Counted from the first letter of the stretch, positions 1 to 9,009 are shown. The stretch: DNA of 64,000 nucleotides from Saccharopolyspora spinosa NRRL 18395 (GCF_000194155.1 NZ_GL877879.1:1457106-1521105); one strand, 5' to 3'. The notes: generated from the letters alone by a model not told the origin. A program made the numbers and translations.

Positions 1-83
1 ATGGCCGAAACGAGCGCTCCGGTGCCCAGCAGCGCGTACGGCGCCCACCGGTCCAGCCAATCCCTCCGCTCGGCCACCGTCAC
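1..83 (-). CDS. N-terminus of a membrane protein, possibly a sensor histidine kinase (cut by window edge)
   Basis: A GTG at 83 is preceded by a strong GAGGGGGG ribosome site and opens a frame that runs off the window; only 27 residues are visible. They are a short charged start (VTVAERRDWLDRWAPY) followed by the beginning of a hydrophobic segment (ALLGTGALVSA). The gene begins 33 bp after the stop of an ABC-2 permease on the same strand. In this arrangement the next gene is often a membrane sensor kinase, but too little is visible to assign a product. Confidence 0.5.
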   Translation of the reverse strand, partial: MTVAERRDWLDRWAPYALLGTGALVSA

Positions 84-115
84 GCCCCCTCACCGGTCCG
101 CCCGCTCACGCTCGA

Positions 116-859
116 CTACTCCCACCGGAACCAGCGCACCGCCCCGGCCAGAACGGCGGTCCAAACCACCACGACCGCCAGGTGCGACCAGCTCGGCCAG
201 CCTCCTCCGGCCGCCTCACCCAGCGCCAGCGACGCCGCCCCCAGGGGCGTCAACGAGACGATGCGCTGCAGGAGGTCCGGCATCGCCTGCACCGGGATCC
301 ACACCCCCGCACTGAACATCATCATGATGAACGCCACCGAGCCGATCGCGCCCGCGGCCTTCGCGTTCCGCGCCACCGCGGACAGCGCGGCACCCAGCGC
401 GAGCACGCTGAGCGCGGTGAGGACCATGATCAGGGCGTACCCGGCGAACTGGTCGGGCAAGGCGACGTCGAACGCGAGGCGACCAACGCCGATCGCCAGC
501 ACCGCCGAGCCCAGCATGGCGATGCCGTGCAGCCCGATCTGCGCGGCCAGCAGGGCGGTGGGCCGCAGCGGGGTGGTCGACATGCGGCGGAGGATGCCGC
601 GCTCCCGGTAACCGGCCAGCACCGGCGGCATGGCCTGGACACCGGCCATGATCATGGCCATGAGCAGCGCCACCGGGACGTAGAGATCGATGACCCGCAG
701 GCCGCCGTAGTTCGGGTTGGCCTCCCGGAAAGCCGGGATGAGGCCGAGGATCGTCAGCAGCGCGGTGGGCGCGACCGACATCCAGAACAGGTTCCCCGGC
801 TCGCGGGCGAACAGCCTGGCCTCCGTCCGGAAGACGGCGATTGATGTTGATGCGGCCAC
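116..859 (-). CDS. ABC-2 type transporter permease subunit
   Basis: This 247-residue integral membrane protein is the membrane half of a drug or lipid type ABC exporter. Six hydrophobic segments can be placed at about residues 24-44, 56-77, 107-129, 140-162, 169-188 and 227-244, the usual ABC-2 layout. The loop after the second segment contains YRERGILRRMSTTPL, typical of this family (E-R-G-x-L-R/K-R...TP). The start is GTG at 859 with GGAAAGGA about 10 bases upstream. It lies 18 bp downstream of the ATPase gene, so the two are co-transcribed and should form one exporter. The substrate cannot be read from the sequence; self-protection against a lipophilic toxin or antibiotic is a reasonable guess. 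Confidence 0.9.
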   Translation of the reverse strand: MAASTSIAVFRTEARLFAREPGNLFWMSVAPTALLTILGLIPAFREANPNYGGLRVIDLYVPVALLMAMIMAGVQAMPPVLAGYRERGILRRMSTTPLRPTALLAAQIGLHGIAMLGSAVLAIGVGRLAFDVALPDQFAGYALIMVLTALSVLALGAALSAVARNAKAAGAIGSVAFIMMMFSAGVWIPVQAMPDLLQRIVSLTPLGAASLALGEAAGGGWPSWSHLAVVVVWTAVLAGAVRWFRWE

Positions 860-877
860 GTCAGGCGTCCTTTCCAG

Positions 878-1741
878 TCAGGTCGAGGAAGGCTGCGTCG
901 TGTCGGTGACGCGCAGCTCGTGCGCGGTGATCCCCCGCCTGGCCAGCAGCGCGAGCACCGCGCTGACCGTGGTGTCCGTTCCGCTGATGACCAGCCGGGC
1001 GCCCTCGTGCCGGACCGATGCCACGTCCGGCACCATCGCCAGCTCGTCCTCGTCGACCGGTCCCGAGGGTACGAAGGAGATGACGGTGGGCGCGTCGGCG
1101 CGGCCGATGAGCGCGGCCGGGGAGTCGATCGCCACCACCCGGCCGCAGTCGAACACCGCGACCCGGTCGCACAGCCGCTGGGCCTCCGCCAGCACGACGC
1201 TCCCGCCGCCCGCGCGCACGTCCTCGATCAGCCGCCAGGTGTCCCGCCGGGCCCTCGGGTCCAGGCCCGTGGTGAGCTCGTCGAGCACCACCACCTCGGG
1301 ATTGCCGATCAGCGCCAGCGCGATGAACAGCCGCTGCTGCCGGCCCCCGGAGAGCCTGCCGAACCGGGTCCCCAGATCCCCGGCCAGCCCGAGCCGCTCC
1401 GCGAGAACCCGCCAGTCCGCGGGTCGCCGGTAGAAAGCGGCGTAGAGCTCCAGCGCCTCACGCACGGTGATCTTGGGTTGCAGCTGGGATTCCTGCAGCT
1501 GCGCACCCAGAATCCGGGTGAGCTCGTCGCGGTCGGCTGCCGGGTCGAGCCCGGCGACGCGCACCGTCCCCGCGTCGGGTGTCCGCAGGCCTTCGATGCA
1601 TTCGACGGTGGTGGTCTTGCCCGCACCGTTGGGGCCGAGGATCCCGAAGATCTCGCCCTCTTCGACGGTGAAGCCCACACCGTCCACGACGGGTGTTCCG
1701 GCGTAGGACTTGCGCAGCCCGTCGACTTCGATGATCGCCAT
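878..1741 (-). CDS. ABC transporter ATP-binding subunit with a shortened H-loop
   Basis: This 287-residue protein is the nucleotide-binding subunit of the exporter whose permease is next downstream. Walker A is GPNGAGKTT (about residues 37-45), the signature is LSGGRQQRL, and Walker B with the catalytic Glu is VVVLDE followed by TTGLD. After Walker B the family normally has a strand ending in T-H-Y/D-x-x-E-A-E; here the text is GGSVVLAEAQRLCDRVAVF, so about six residues including the switch histidine are missing. I re-read this stretch from the bases at 1165-1220 and the frame is intact. A C-terminal domain of about 90 residues follows, as in DrrA-like ATPases. The ATG at 1741 (MAIIEVDGLRKSY) fits the family start. 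Hydrolysis may be impaired. Confidence 0.9.
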   Translation of the reverse strand: MAIIEVDGLRKSYAGTPVVDGVGFTVEEGEIFGILGPNGAGKTTTVECIEGLRTPDAGTVRVAGLDPAADRDELTRILGAQLQESQLQPKITVREALELYAAFYRRPADWRVLAERLGLAGDLGTRFGRLSGGRQQRLFIALALIGNPEVVVLDELTTGLDPRARRDTWRLIEDVRAGGGSVVLAEAQRLCDRVAVFDCGRVVAIDSPAALIGRADAPTVISFVPSGPVDEDELAMVPDVASVRHEGARLVISGTDTTVSAVLALLARRGITAHELRVTDTTQPSST

Positions 1742-1836
1742 GCAGCGAGTCTCGCGGGAGGCCGCGCCGCGGGACATCGGCCGGCTCGCTCGAACCGGCA
1801 TCAACCGATCGGCCGATGCCGCCATCCGCCGGCCGG

Positions 1837-2331
1837 TCAGAAACGCAGCTTGGGTTTGCCTTCGCGTTCCCAGCGGCGCCACAGCTCCGGCATCTCGCCG
1901 GACAGCCACTGGTAGAACTCGTTCACCGTGCGCAGGCGGCGGGCCCGTTCGCCCTGGCCGCTGAACATCCGCAGGCCGTGCGCGGTGAGCTCTTCCAGCG
2001 CGGTGACCCGCTCCATGCGCTGGCGCACCAGCGCCGGCCAGCGGTCCTCCTCCACCTGGTACAGCGCCGCCTCGCGACCCTGCCGGGTCGTCTTGGAGAT
2101 CACCCCGAGCCGCATCAGCAGCCGCACGTTCGTGCTGATCGATCCGGTGCTCGCGGCCAGCGCGTGGGACAGCTCCGCGGCGGTGCGCTCCGGCGGGTCG
2201 CAGACCAGCAGGAACGCCAGGATCCGACCGGCGATCAACGGCATGGCCTCGCTGGCCTCGAAGTGCGCCGCCATCTGCTCGATCCACTCCGACATGGCGG
2301 GCCGGTCGGTGCGCTGCAAGTAGTCTGACAC
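1837..2331 (-). CDS. GbsR/MarR-type winged-helix transcriptional regulator
   Basis: This 164-residue regulator resembles the GbsR/MarR branch: an N-terminal helix (MSEWIEQMAAHFEASEAMPL), then a winged helix (GRILAFLLVCDPPERTAAEL, then HALAASTGSISTNVRLLMRL as recognition helix), then a C-terminal dimerisation part. GTG at 2331 has GGAG seven bases upstream; a second start is possible at 2295. It is 95 bp upstream of the ABC exporter genes on the same strand, so it probably controls the exporter and itself. The stretch 2332-2443 upstream is the likely promoter and operator region; I found no convincing inverted repeat in it. Confidence 0.82.
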   Translation of the reverse strand: MSDYLQRTDRPAMSEWIEQMAAHFEASEAMPLIAGRILAFLLVCDPPERTAAELSHALAASTGSISTNVRLLMRLGVISKTTRQGREAALYQVEEDRWPALVRQRMERVTALEELTAHGLRMFSGQGERARRLRTVNEFYQWLSGEMPELWRRWEREGKPKLRF

Positions 2332-2443
2332 GACGGCTCCAAGTGATCGAGTTTAGTCTCCGCTGAAAACATAGACCACAGCGAAGGATTCGACCAAGCA
2401 GCGATCAACGGCGTGTCGAACATCCAGCGCGAGACGCGCGACG

Positions 2444-2764
2444 TCACCGCGCCCGGGGACCGGCCATCTTCCGCCGGTGCGCGGGCCCGATCTTCAGCGC
2501 CGCGACCGTCTCGCCGTCCCACTCGTGCGGCGACAGCCCATCGACGGCCTCGACGAGGGCCTCCCCCGCAGCCACGTCGGGCACCAGCACGTCGCCCATC
2601 AGGCCGTCCTCGCCGATCAGCACGATCCGGGCACCCGTCCGCCCCAGGTTCTCCACCACCGCGCGCGCAGACCCGCCGTGCGCGGCGACGAACGCCGTCG
2701 CCACGGCGATCGCCTTCGGCGACGGTGCGGTGGTCTCTTCGGTGTGCTTCTCGGCAGCCGTCAT
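2444..2764 (-). CDS. conserved-looking hypothetical protein, 106 aa
   Basis: This small soluble protein starts MTAAEKHTEETTAPSPKAIA; ATG at 2764 is preferred over an upstream GTG at 2782 because the N-terminus then lacks an odd hydrophobic tail. The middle (ARAVVENLGRTGARIVLIGE, then DGLMGDVLVPDV) alternates helix and strand like a small alpha/beta fold, and the end is basic (KIGPAHRRKMAGPRAR). I do not recognise a named domain. It is divergent from the quinone oxidoreductase gene, and the shared 181-bp gap should contain both promoters. Codon use is like that of its neighbours, which supports real coding. Confidence 0.6.
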   Translation of the reverse strand: MTAAEKHTEETTAPSPKAIAVATAFVAAHGGSARAVVENLGRTGARIVLIGEDGLMGDVLVPDVAAGEALVEAVDGLSPHEWDGETVAALKIGPAHRRKMAGPRAR

Positions 2765-2945
2765 GTCCGGAATCCTAAACACGACTCACCACCGGGCGGC
2801 AGCTCCGTTGCGCACGACACCCGCGCGATCAACGGGCGGCACCTCGTCCGACGGGCATCATTTCGGCTGTCGGGTGCTCGCGGGGGAAGATCGGACCGAG
2901 GTGCGGAGTTGCACCCGTCGAACGACGACAGGCGGAGGAGAGAGC

Positions 2946-3914
2946 ATGCGCGCGATTCGCGTGGCGGCGAACGGCGGACCCGAGGTCCTGGAGTACAGCG
3001 AAGCCGAGCTGCCCGACCCGGGGCCCGGCCAGCTGCTGGTCGAGGTCGCCGCGGCCGGGGTCAACTTCATCGATACCTACCAGCGCAGCGGGGTCTACTC
3101 GATGACGCTGCCGTTCACGCCCGGCTCGGAGGGCGCGGGCAAGGTCGTCGCGGTCGGCCCCGACGTGACCGGCTTCGGCGTCGGCGACCGCATCGCCTGG
3201 GCGATGGTCCCGGGCAGCTACGCCGAGCGGGCGCTGGTGCCCGCCGACAAGGCGGTGCGGGTGCCGGACGGGGTGGACGACCAGACGGCGGCGGCCGCGT
3301 TCCTGCAGGGACTGACCGCGCACTACCTGATCACCTCGACCTACCCGGTGCGCACCGGCGAGACCGCCCTGGTGCACGCCGCGGCCGGCGGCATGGGCAT
3401 GCTGCTGACCCAGCTGATCAAGTCGCGCGGCGCGAACGTGATCGGCACGGTTTCCACGCCGGAGAAGGAGGAGCTGGCCCGGGAGGCTGGCGCCGACGAG
3501 ATCATCCGCTACACCGAGGCGGACGTGGTCGAGGAGGTCAAGGACCTCACCGACGGGCGCGGCGTGGACGTGGTCTACGACGGCGTCGGCAAGACCACCT
3601 TCGACGCGAGCCTGGCCAGCCTGCGGCCGCGCGGCATGCTCGCGCTGTTCGGCGCGTCCAGCGGCCCGGTGCCGCCAGTCGACCCGCAGCGGCTGAACGC
3701 GGCGGGATCGGTGTTCCTGACCCGCCCGAGCCTCGCGCACCACATCCTGACCCGCGACGAGCTGGACTCGCGGGCCAACGAGCTGTTCGGCTGGATCGCC
3801 AGCGGCACCCTCAAGATCCGCATCGGCGGCACCTACCCGCTGCCGGACGCCCACCGCGCGCACGAGGATCTGGAAGGCCGCCGCACCACCGGAAAGCTCC
3901 TCCTCCTGCCGTGA
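2946..3914 (+). CDS. qor: NADPH:quinone oxidoreductase (zeta-crystallin-like MDR family)
   Basis: This 322-residue medium-chain dehydrogenase reduces quinones with NADPH by one-electron or hydride transfer. The N-terminal GroES-like domain has GVNFIDTYQRSGVYSM and GSEGAGKVVAVG; the Rossmann part has the glycine pattern HAAAGGMGMLLTQLIKSRGA. No structural or catalytic zinc cysteines are present, which fits the zinc-free quinone reductase branch. Length matches E. coli QorA (about 325 aa). The start at ATG 2946 follows a GGAGGAGAG ribosome site; an in-frame extension to 2730 has no support. It is transcribed alone, and its 3' end faces ctaB across an 18-bp-arm inverted repeat. Confidence 0.9.
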   Translation: MRAIRVAANGGPEVLEYSEAELPDPGPGQLLVEVAAAGVNFIDTYQRSGVYSMTLPFTPGSEGAGKVVAVGPDVTGFGVGDRIAWAMVPGSYAERALVPADKAVRVPDGVDDQTAAAAFLQGLTAHYLITSTYPVRTGETALVHAAAGGMGMLLTQLIKSRGANVIGTVSTPEKEELAREAGADEIIRYTEADVVEEVKDLTDGRGVDVVYDGVGKTTFDASLASLRPRGMLALFGASSGPVPPVDPQRLNAAGSVFLTRPSLAHHILTRDELDSRANELFGWIASGTLKIRIGGTYPLPDAHRAHEDLEGRRTTGKLLLLP

Positions 3915-3929
3915 CCACCGCGCACGTTC

Positions 3930-3973
3930 GCAATTTCAATGGAAATCGAAGGTCTGATTTCCATTGAAATTGC
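3930..3973. terminator. bidirectional hairpin between convergent qor and ctaB
   Basis: Perfect 18-base inverted arms lie at 3930-3947 (GCAATTTCAATGGAAATC) and 3956-3973, with an 8-base loop. Each arm contains the near-palindrome ATTTCAATGGAAAT. The hairpin sits between two converging genes and so may end transcription from both sides, although no U-tract follows. The same core recurs at other gene ends in this window. Confidence 0.7.
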
Positions 3974-4007
3974 GGACACCCGCAACCGGACGAGCGCGGA
4001 AACGCGA

Positions 4008-4943
4008 TCAGAACGGCCAGCCCAGCACGGGCAGGCTCAGCGCGGAGTCCACCGCGAGGGCCACGCACACGATCATCAAGTACGTGTTGGACATGTGGAA
4101 CAGCTTCATCGGCTTGGTCTTCTCGCCGCGCTTGGTAGCGGCATGCAGCCGGTGCGCGAGGAACAGGAACCACGCCCCGGAGAGGACCGCGAACGCCGCG
4201 TAGAGCCACCCGGTCGCCGGGACCAGCAGCAGCGTCCACGCCACCATCAGCCAGGTGAACACCACGATCTGCCGCGACACGTACGTCGGCTGCGCCACCA
4301 CCGGCAGCATCGGGACGCCGGCGCGCTCGTAGTCGTCCTTGTACTTCATCGCCAGCGACCAGGTGTGCGGCGGCGTCCAGAAGAAGATCACGCCGAACAT
4401 CACCAGCGCCGGCCAGTCCACCCGGCCGGTCACCCCGGCCCAGCCGATCACCACCGGCATGCAGCCCGCGGCGCCACCCCAGACGATGTTCTGCGCGGTG
4501 CGCCGCTTGAGCACCAGTGTGTAGACGAAGACGTAGAACAGGATCGTGCCGACGGCCAGCGAAGCGGCCAGCAGGTTCGTCGTCGCCCACAGCCAGCCGA
4601 AGGACCCGGCGCCGAGCACGATGCCGAAGACCAGGGCGTGCCGGGTGGACACCGTGTGCCGCACCAGCGGGCGGGCCCGGGTGCGTTTCATCACCTGGTC
4701 GATGTCGGCGTCCGCGACACAGTTCAGCGCGTTCGCGCTGCCCGCCGCCGCGGTGCCGCCGATCAGCGTGGCGAGCACCAGCCACGGCGACGGTATGCCC
4801 CGCGCGGCCAGCAGCATCGCCGGGATGGTGGTCACCAACAGCAGCTCGATGACTCGCGGTTTGATCAGCCCCGCATAGGCTTTCAGCAGCTCAGCGGGCC
4901 GCCGAGCGTGCCGTGTCCGGGGGGCGTCGACGACGGTGGTCAC
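4008..4943 (-). CDS. ctaB: protoheme IX farnesyltransferase (heme O synthase)
   Basis: This 311-residue UbiA-family membrane enzyme adds a farnesyl group to heme b to make heme O for cytochrome oxidase. The prenyl-diphosphate Asp motif is NCVADADIDQVMKRT followed by RARPL, and the second polar loop is YKDDYERAGVPMLP. About nine hydrophobic segments are present. It begins LLKAYAGLIKPRVIELLLVT, as CtaB does. It is divergent from tkt, an arrangement known in many actinobacteria. Start ATG at 4943. Confidence 0.95.
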   Translation of the reverse strand: MTTVVDAPRTRHARRPAELLKAYAGLIKPRVIELLLVTTIPAMLLAARGIPSPWLVLATLIGGTAAAGSANALNCVADADIDQVMKRTRARPLVRHTVSTRHALVFGIVLGAGSFGWLWATTNLLAASLAVGTILFYVFVYTLVLKRRTAQNIVWGGAAGCMPVVIGWAGVTGRVDWPALVMFGVIFFWTPPHTWSLAMKYKDDYERAGVPMLPVVAQPTYVSRQIVVFTWLMVAWTLLLVPATGWLYAAFAVLSGAWFLFLAHRLHAATKRGEKTKPMKLFHMSNTYLMIVCVALAVDSALSLPVLGWPF

Positions 4944-5424
4944 GACGCTGCGCTCACCGACGGCATGGCACTCCTAAGGCGTTTCGGACGACCTGGCACA
5001 ACCCGGACCGAGCCGAATTGGACCGACCATGAATAGTAGGCGCGCTACTGAACGCGGCCTCGCGCGGGTCATCGCCGGGGCCTCGCGCCGGGCCCGGTGG
5101 CCCTGGTCACGCCCCGTTCCCGCTATCCTGATCGGGTTCCCGCCGGACCGGGAACGGTTGCCTTTCAGCGCGAAATCGCAGGGCACGGGCAGGCAGCAGC
5201 CGAGTCTCCGGCGTCACCCGGACGGCGTAACCGTGGTCTCCCAGGCGCAGTGCGGGCGCCGCCGCTGCCCGCTCCCGGTGGGCGGGGAAACACCAATGCA
5301 GACGGGTCGGCACGTGGCTGATCGGACACGACTAGGCTGCCCGTCGGACGAGGGATAACCGCGGTTCGAATCGGTCCAGCAGCGACCGCATTGACCGCGC
5401 CGAGGGAAAACTGGAGCTGCGTCC
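4944..5424. promoter_or_regulatory. ctaB/tkt divergent control region with competing hairpins
   Basis: This 481-bp stretch has no convincing gene and must hold the promoters for ctaB (leftward) and tkt (rightward). Three short segments can pair in two ways: CGTTCCCG at 5115-5122 and GGTTCCCG at 5135-5142 are both complementary to CGGGAACG at 5149-5156. That would allow two alternative stems in a tkt leader. I see no known riboswitch core. Confidence 0.4.
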
Positions 5425-7521
5425 GTGTCCGTCACCGACGACCTTGCCCGCTTGACCACCAAGCACCTGCCCGAAGGCTGGACCGAACTGGACCAGCGCG
5501 CGGTGGACACCGCCCGCGTGCTGGCCGCCGACGCAGTGGAGAACTGCGGTAGCGGTCACCCAGGCACCGCGATGAGCCTGGCGCCCGCCGCCTACGCGCT
5601 GTTCCAGCGCGTCATGCGGCACGACCCCAGCGACCCGGACTGGATCGGCCGCGACCGGTTCGTGCTGTCGGCCGGGCACTCGAGCCTGACGCTGTACGTG
5701 CAGCTGTTCCTGGCCGGCTACGGCCTGGAGATCGACGATCTGAAGTCGCTGCGCAAGTGGGGCTCGAAGACGCCGGGCCACCCCGAGTACGGGCACACCG
5801 ACGGCGTCGAGACCACCACCGGCCCGCTGGGCCAGGGCCTGGCCACCGCGGTCGGGATGGCGATGGCCGCCCGCCGCGAGCGCGGCCTGTACGACCCGGC
5901 GGCCGCCGCGGGTGAAAGCCCGTTCGACCACCACATCTACGTGATCGCCTCCGATGGCGACATCGAGGAGGGCATCACCTCCGAGGCGTCGTCGCTGGCC
6001 GGGACCCAGCAGCTGGGCAACCTCACGGTGATCTACGACGCGAACGAGATCTCCATCGAGGACGACACCCGCATCGCGCTGTCCGAGGACACCGCCAAGC
6101 GGTACGAGTCCTACGGCTGGCAGGTCCTCGTGGTGCACGGCGGCGAGGACGTCAAGGGCCTGCTGGAGGCCATCGAGTCGGCCAAGGCCGAGACCTCCCG
6201 CCCGACCCTGATCGTGCTGCGCACGGTGATCGGCTACCCGGCCCCGACCAAGATGAACACCGGCAAGGCGCACGGCGCCGCGCTGGGTGCCGACGAGGTC
6301 GCCGGGGTCAAGCAAGCGCTGGGCTTCGACCCGGAGCAGTCCTTCCAGGTGGACGCCGACGTGCTGGCCCACGCCCGCGAGGCCGGCGCCCGGGGCAAGG
6401 CCGCGCGCGCCGAGTGGCAGGTCGCCTTCGACGAGTGGGCGGCGGCCAACCCGGAGCGCAAGGCGCTGCTGGACCGGCTGACCACCCGCGAGCTGCCCGC
6501 CGGCTGGCAGGAGAAGCTGCCGACCTGGGAGGCCGACGGCAAGGGCGTCGCCACCCGCAAGGCCTCCGGTGAGGTCCTCAACGCGCTGGCCGACGTGCTG
6601 CCCGAACTGTGGGGCGGCTCGGCCGACCTGGCGGAGAGCAACAACACCACGATGAAGGGCGCCGACTCGTTCGGCCCGGAGTCGATCTCCACCAGCACCT
6701 GGAACGCCAACCCGTACGGCCGGACGCTGCACTTCGGCATCCGCGAGCACGCGATGGGCGCGATCCTCAACGGCATCGCGCTGCACGGCGGCACCCGCCC
6801 CTACGGCGGCACCTTCCTCGTGTTCAGCGACTACATGCGCCCGGCCGTCCGGCTGGCCGCGCTGATGAAGACCCCGGTCATCTTCGTGTGGACGCACGAC
6901 TCGATCGGCCTGGGCGAGGACGGCCCGACGCACCAGCCGATCGAGCACGTCGCCTCGCTGCGCGCGATCCCCGGCTTCTCGCTGGTCCGCCCGGCGGACG
7001 CCAACGAGACCGTGGCCTCGTGGAAGGCGATCCTGGAGGACCCGAGCGGCCCCGCCGGCCTGGCGCTGACCCGCCAGGGCGTGCCGACGCTGGAGGGCGT
7101 GGACGCCGACGGCGTCGCCAAGGGCGGCTACGTGCTGACCGAGGCCGGCAACGGCAAGCCCGAGCTCGTGCTGATCGGCACCGGTTCCGAGGTCCAGTTG
7201 GCCGTCGAGGCCAGGAAGATCCTGGAGGCCGACGGCGTTGCCACCCGCGTGGTGTCGATGCCTTGCGTCGAGTGGTTCGACGCGCAGGACGAGGCCTATC
7301 GCGAGTCGGTGCTGCCGGGTGCGGTCAAGGCCCGCGTCTCGGTGGAGGCCGGCATCGCCATGCCCTGGTACCGGTTCGTCAAGGACGCCGGTGAGTCGGT
7401 GTCCATCGAGCACTTCGGCGCCTCGGCCGACTACAAGACCCTTTACAACGAGTTCGGCATCACCGCCGACGCCGTTGTCGCGGCGGCCCGGCGCAGCCTG
7501 AGCAACGCCCAGCAGGCGTGA
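5425..7521 (+). CDS. tkt: transketolase
   Basis: This 698-residue thiamine-diphosphate enzyme moves two-carbon units between sugar phosphates in the non-oxidative pentose phosphate pathway. The N-terminal domain has ENCGSGHPGTAMSLAP and the ThDP/Mg motif SDGDIEEGITSEASSLAG (near residue 170) ending in IYDANEISIEDD. The pyrimidine domain includes FGIREHAMGAILNGIALHGG, with the catalytic Glu in REHAM, and the loop HDSIGLGEDGPTHQPIEH. Length is typical. GTG at 5425 has CTGGAG upstream. The stop overlaps the region of the transaldolase ribosome site, so tkt and tal are co-transcribed. Confidence 0.97.
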   Translation: MSVTDDLARLTTKHLPEGWTELDQRAVDTARVLAADAVENCGSGHPGTAMSLAPAAYALFQRVMRHDPSDPDWIGRDRFVLSAGHSSLTLYVQLFLAGYGLEIDDLKSLRKWGSKTPGHPEYGHTDGVETTTGPLGQGLATAVGMAMAARRERGLYDPAAAAGESPFDHHIYVIASDGDIEEGITSEASSLAGTQQLGNLTVIYDANEISIEDDTRIALSEDTAKRYESYGWQVLVVHGGEDVKGLLEAIESAKAETSRPTLIVLRTVIGYPAPTKMNTGKAHGAALGADEVAGVKQALGFDPEQSFQVDADVLAHAREAGARGKAARAEWQVAFDEWAAANPERKALLDRLTTRELPAGWQEKLPTWEADGKGVATRKASGEVLNALADVLPELWGGSADLAESNNTTMKGADSFGPESISTSTWNANPYGRTLHFGIREHAMGAILNGIALHGGTRPYGGTFLVFSDYMRPAVRLAALMKTPVIFVWTHDSIGLGEDGPTHQPIEHVASLRAIPGFSLVRPADANETVASWKAILEDPSGPAGLALTRQGVPTLEGVDADGVAKGGYVLTEAGNGKPELVLIGTGSEVQLAVEARKILEADGVATRVVSMPCVEWFDAQDEAYRESVLPGAVKARVSVEAGIAMPWYRFVKDAGESVSIEHFGASADYKTLYNEFGITADAVVAAARRSLSNAQQA

Positions 7522-7535
7522 GCGGAGGAATTTCC

Positions 7536-8642
7536 TTGACCACCAACCCGAACCTCAAGGCGCTCAGCGAGGCCGGGGTTTCGATCTGGCTGGACGACCT
7601 GTCCCGGCAGCGGATCTCCTCGGGCAACCTCGCCAAGCTGATCACCGACCAGGCGGTCGTCGGCGTCACGAGCAACCCGACGATCTTCGCCAACGCGCTG
7701 TCCAACGCCGCCGACTACACCGAGAAGGTGCGCGAGCTGGCGGCCCGCGGCGCGAGCGTCGACGACACGGTGCGCGAGCTGACCACCGCGGACGTCCGGG
7801 ACGCGGCGGACATCTTCCGCAACGCCTACGAGTCCACCGGCGGCGTCGACGGCCGGGTCTCGCTGGAGGTCGACCCGCGGCTGGCGCACGACACCGAGCG
7901 CACCGTGGCCGAGGCCGTGGACCTGTGGAAGGCCGTGGACCGGCCGAACCTGATGGTCAAGATCCCGGCCACCGTGGAGGGCCTGCCCGCGATCACGCGC
8001 GTGCTCGCGGAGGGCATAAGCGTCAACGTCACGCTGATCTTCTCGGTGCAGCGCTACCGCGACGTGATGGAAGCCTTCCTGGCCGGCTTGGAGCAGGCCA
8101 AGGCAGGCGGTCACGACATCGCCCAGATCTCCTCGGTCGCGTCGTTCTTCGTGTCCCGGGTGGACACCGAAATCGACAAGCGGCTGGAGAAGTTCGCCGG
8201 TGGTGAGGAGCTGCGCGGCAAGGCCGCGATCGCCAACGCGCGGCTGGCCTACGCGGCCTACGAGGAGGCCTTCGGCACCGAGCGCTGGAAGGCGCTAGAG
8301 GCCGCCGGGGCGAAGGCACAGCGTCCGCTGTGGGCGTCCACCGGAGTGAAGGACCCGGCCTACTCCGACACGCGCTACGTGGACGAGCTGGTCGCGCCGA
8401 ACACGGTGAACACCATGCCGGAGGCGACCCTGAAGGCCACCGCCGACCACGCCGACGTGCGCGGCGACACGGTCACCGGCACGGCCGCCGCCTCCAAGCA
8501 GGTTTTCGACGACCTCGCCAAGATCGGCATCGACCTCGACGACGTGTTCGCGGTGCTGGAGAGCGAGGGCGTCGAGAAGTTCGAGAAGTCCTGGACCGAA
8601 CTGCTGGAGACCGTGGGCCAACAGCTGGACCAGGCGAAGTAA
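7536..8642 (+). CDS. tal: transaldolase
   Basis: This 368-residue enzyme transfers dihydroxyacetone units in the pentose phosphate pathway through a Schiff base. Characteristic stretches are VVGVTSNPTIFANAL near the N-terminus, LMVKIPATVEGLPAI with the catalytic lysine, and NVTLIFSVQRYRDVMEAFLA. The likely start is TTG at 7536, because an excellent GCGGAGGAA site lies seven bases upstream; a GTG at 7518 overlapping the tkt stop has no such site. The product then begins MTTNPNLKALSEAG, like other actinobacterial Tal proteins. zwf-opcA-pgl, the usual next genes, do not follow. Confidence 0.95.
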   Translation: MTTNPNLKALSEAGVSIWLDDLSRQRISSGNLAKLITDQAVVGVTSNPTIFANALSNAADYTEKVRELAARGASVDDTVRELTTADVRDAADIFRNAYESTGGVDGRVSLEVDPRLAHDTERTVAEAVDLWKAVDRPNLMVKIPATVEGLPAITRVLAEGISVNVTLIFSVQRYRDVMEAFLAGLEQAKAGGHDIAQISSVASFFVSRVDTEIDKRLEKFAGGEELRGKAAIANARLAYAAYEEAFGTERWKALEAAGAKAQRPLWASTGVKDPAYSDTRYVDELVAPNTVNTMPEATLKATADHADVRGDTVTGTAAASKQVFDDLAKIGIDLDDVFAVLESEGVEKFEKSWTELLETVGQQLDQAK

Positions 8643-8666
8643 ACAACCGCCGAAGTTTCCGGGAAA

Positions 8667-8703
8667 TCCGGGCCGGTGCGCACCTGCCGCACCGGCCCGG
8701 ATC
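8667..8703 (+). terminator. hairpin terminator after tal
   Basis: Perfect 15-base arms lie at 8667-8681 (ATCCGGGCCGGTGCG) and 8689-8703 around a 7-base loop, 24 bp beyond the tal stop. This is a very stable stem and probably ends the tkt-tal transcript. Confidence 0.85.
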
Positions 8704-9009
8704 GGCGACACTGTGGTCGAAATTCAATTCCTATCGAGCGAGCGCTGACGGAACTAAGTGACTCCGCCCTACCGCTATGAAGCGGATGTGGCTTCACTCT
8801 CAACCCGACGGTTGAGATCCGGACAAGCCCTGCCCGCCTCCCAATGGAAGAAACCGAATCTACCGGATCTTGAGAGGAGGAGTAGCGCGGGGACGAATAA
8901 GCCATCCCCCGTCGGCGAACGCCGATGGTCCCCTCGCTACATATCACTGATGGCATCCGAAACTTCTGTCGACATTTCCGATGTGGCGCTAGCGGCCGAG
9001 GCCCGACCG

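Noticed and set aside
2477..3967. Long alternative frame across the quinone oxidoreductase gene
   Set aside because: Arg/Gly-rich shadow of the true qor frame, with no ribosome site or recognisable motif.
5361..5370. GGTTCGAATC, resembling a tRNA T-loop
   Set aside because: The flanking five bases on each side do not pair as a T-stem, and no acceptor or anticodon arm can be drawn.
5332..7413. Long open frame antisense to transketolase (about 690 codons)
   Set aside because: It is the mirror of a strongly biased GC-rich coding frame; the protein is low-complexity (Arg, Gly, His, Val) without domains.
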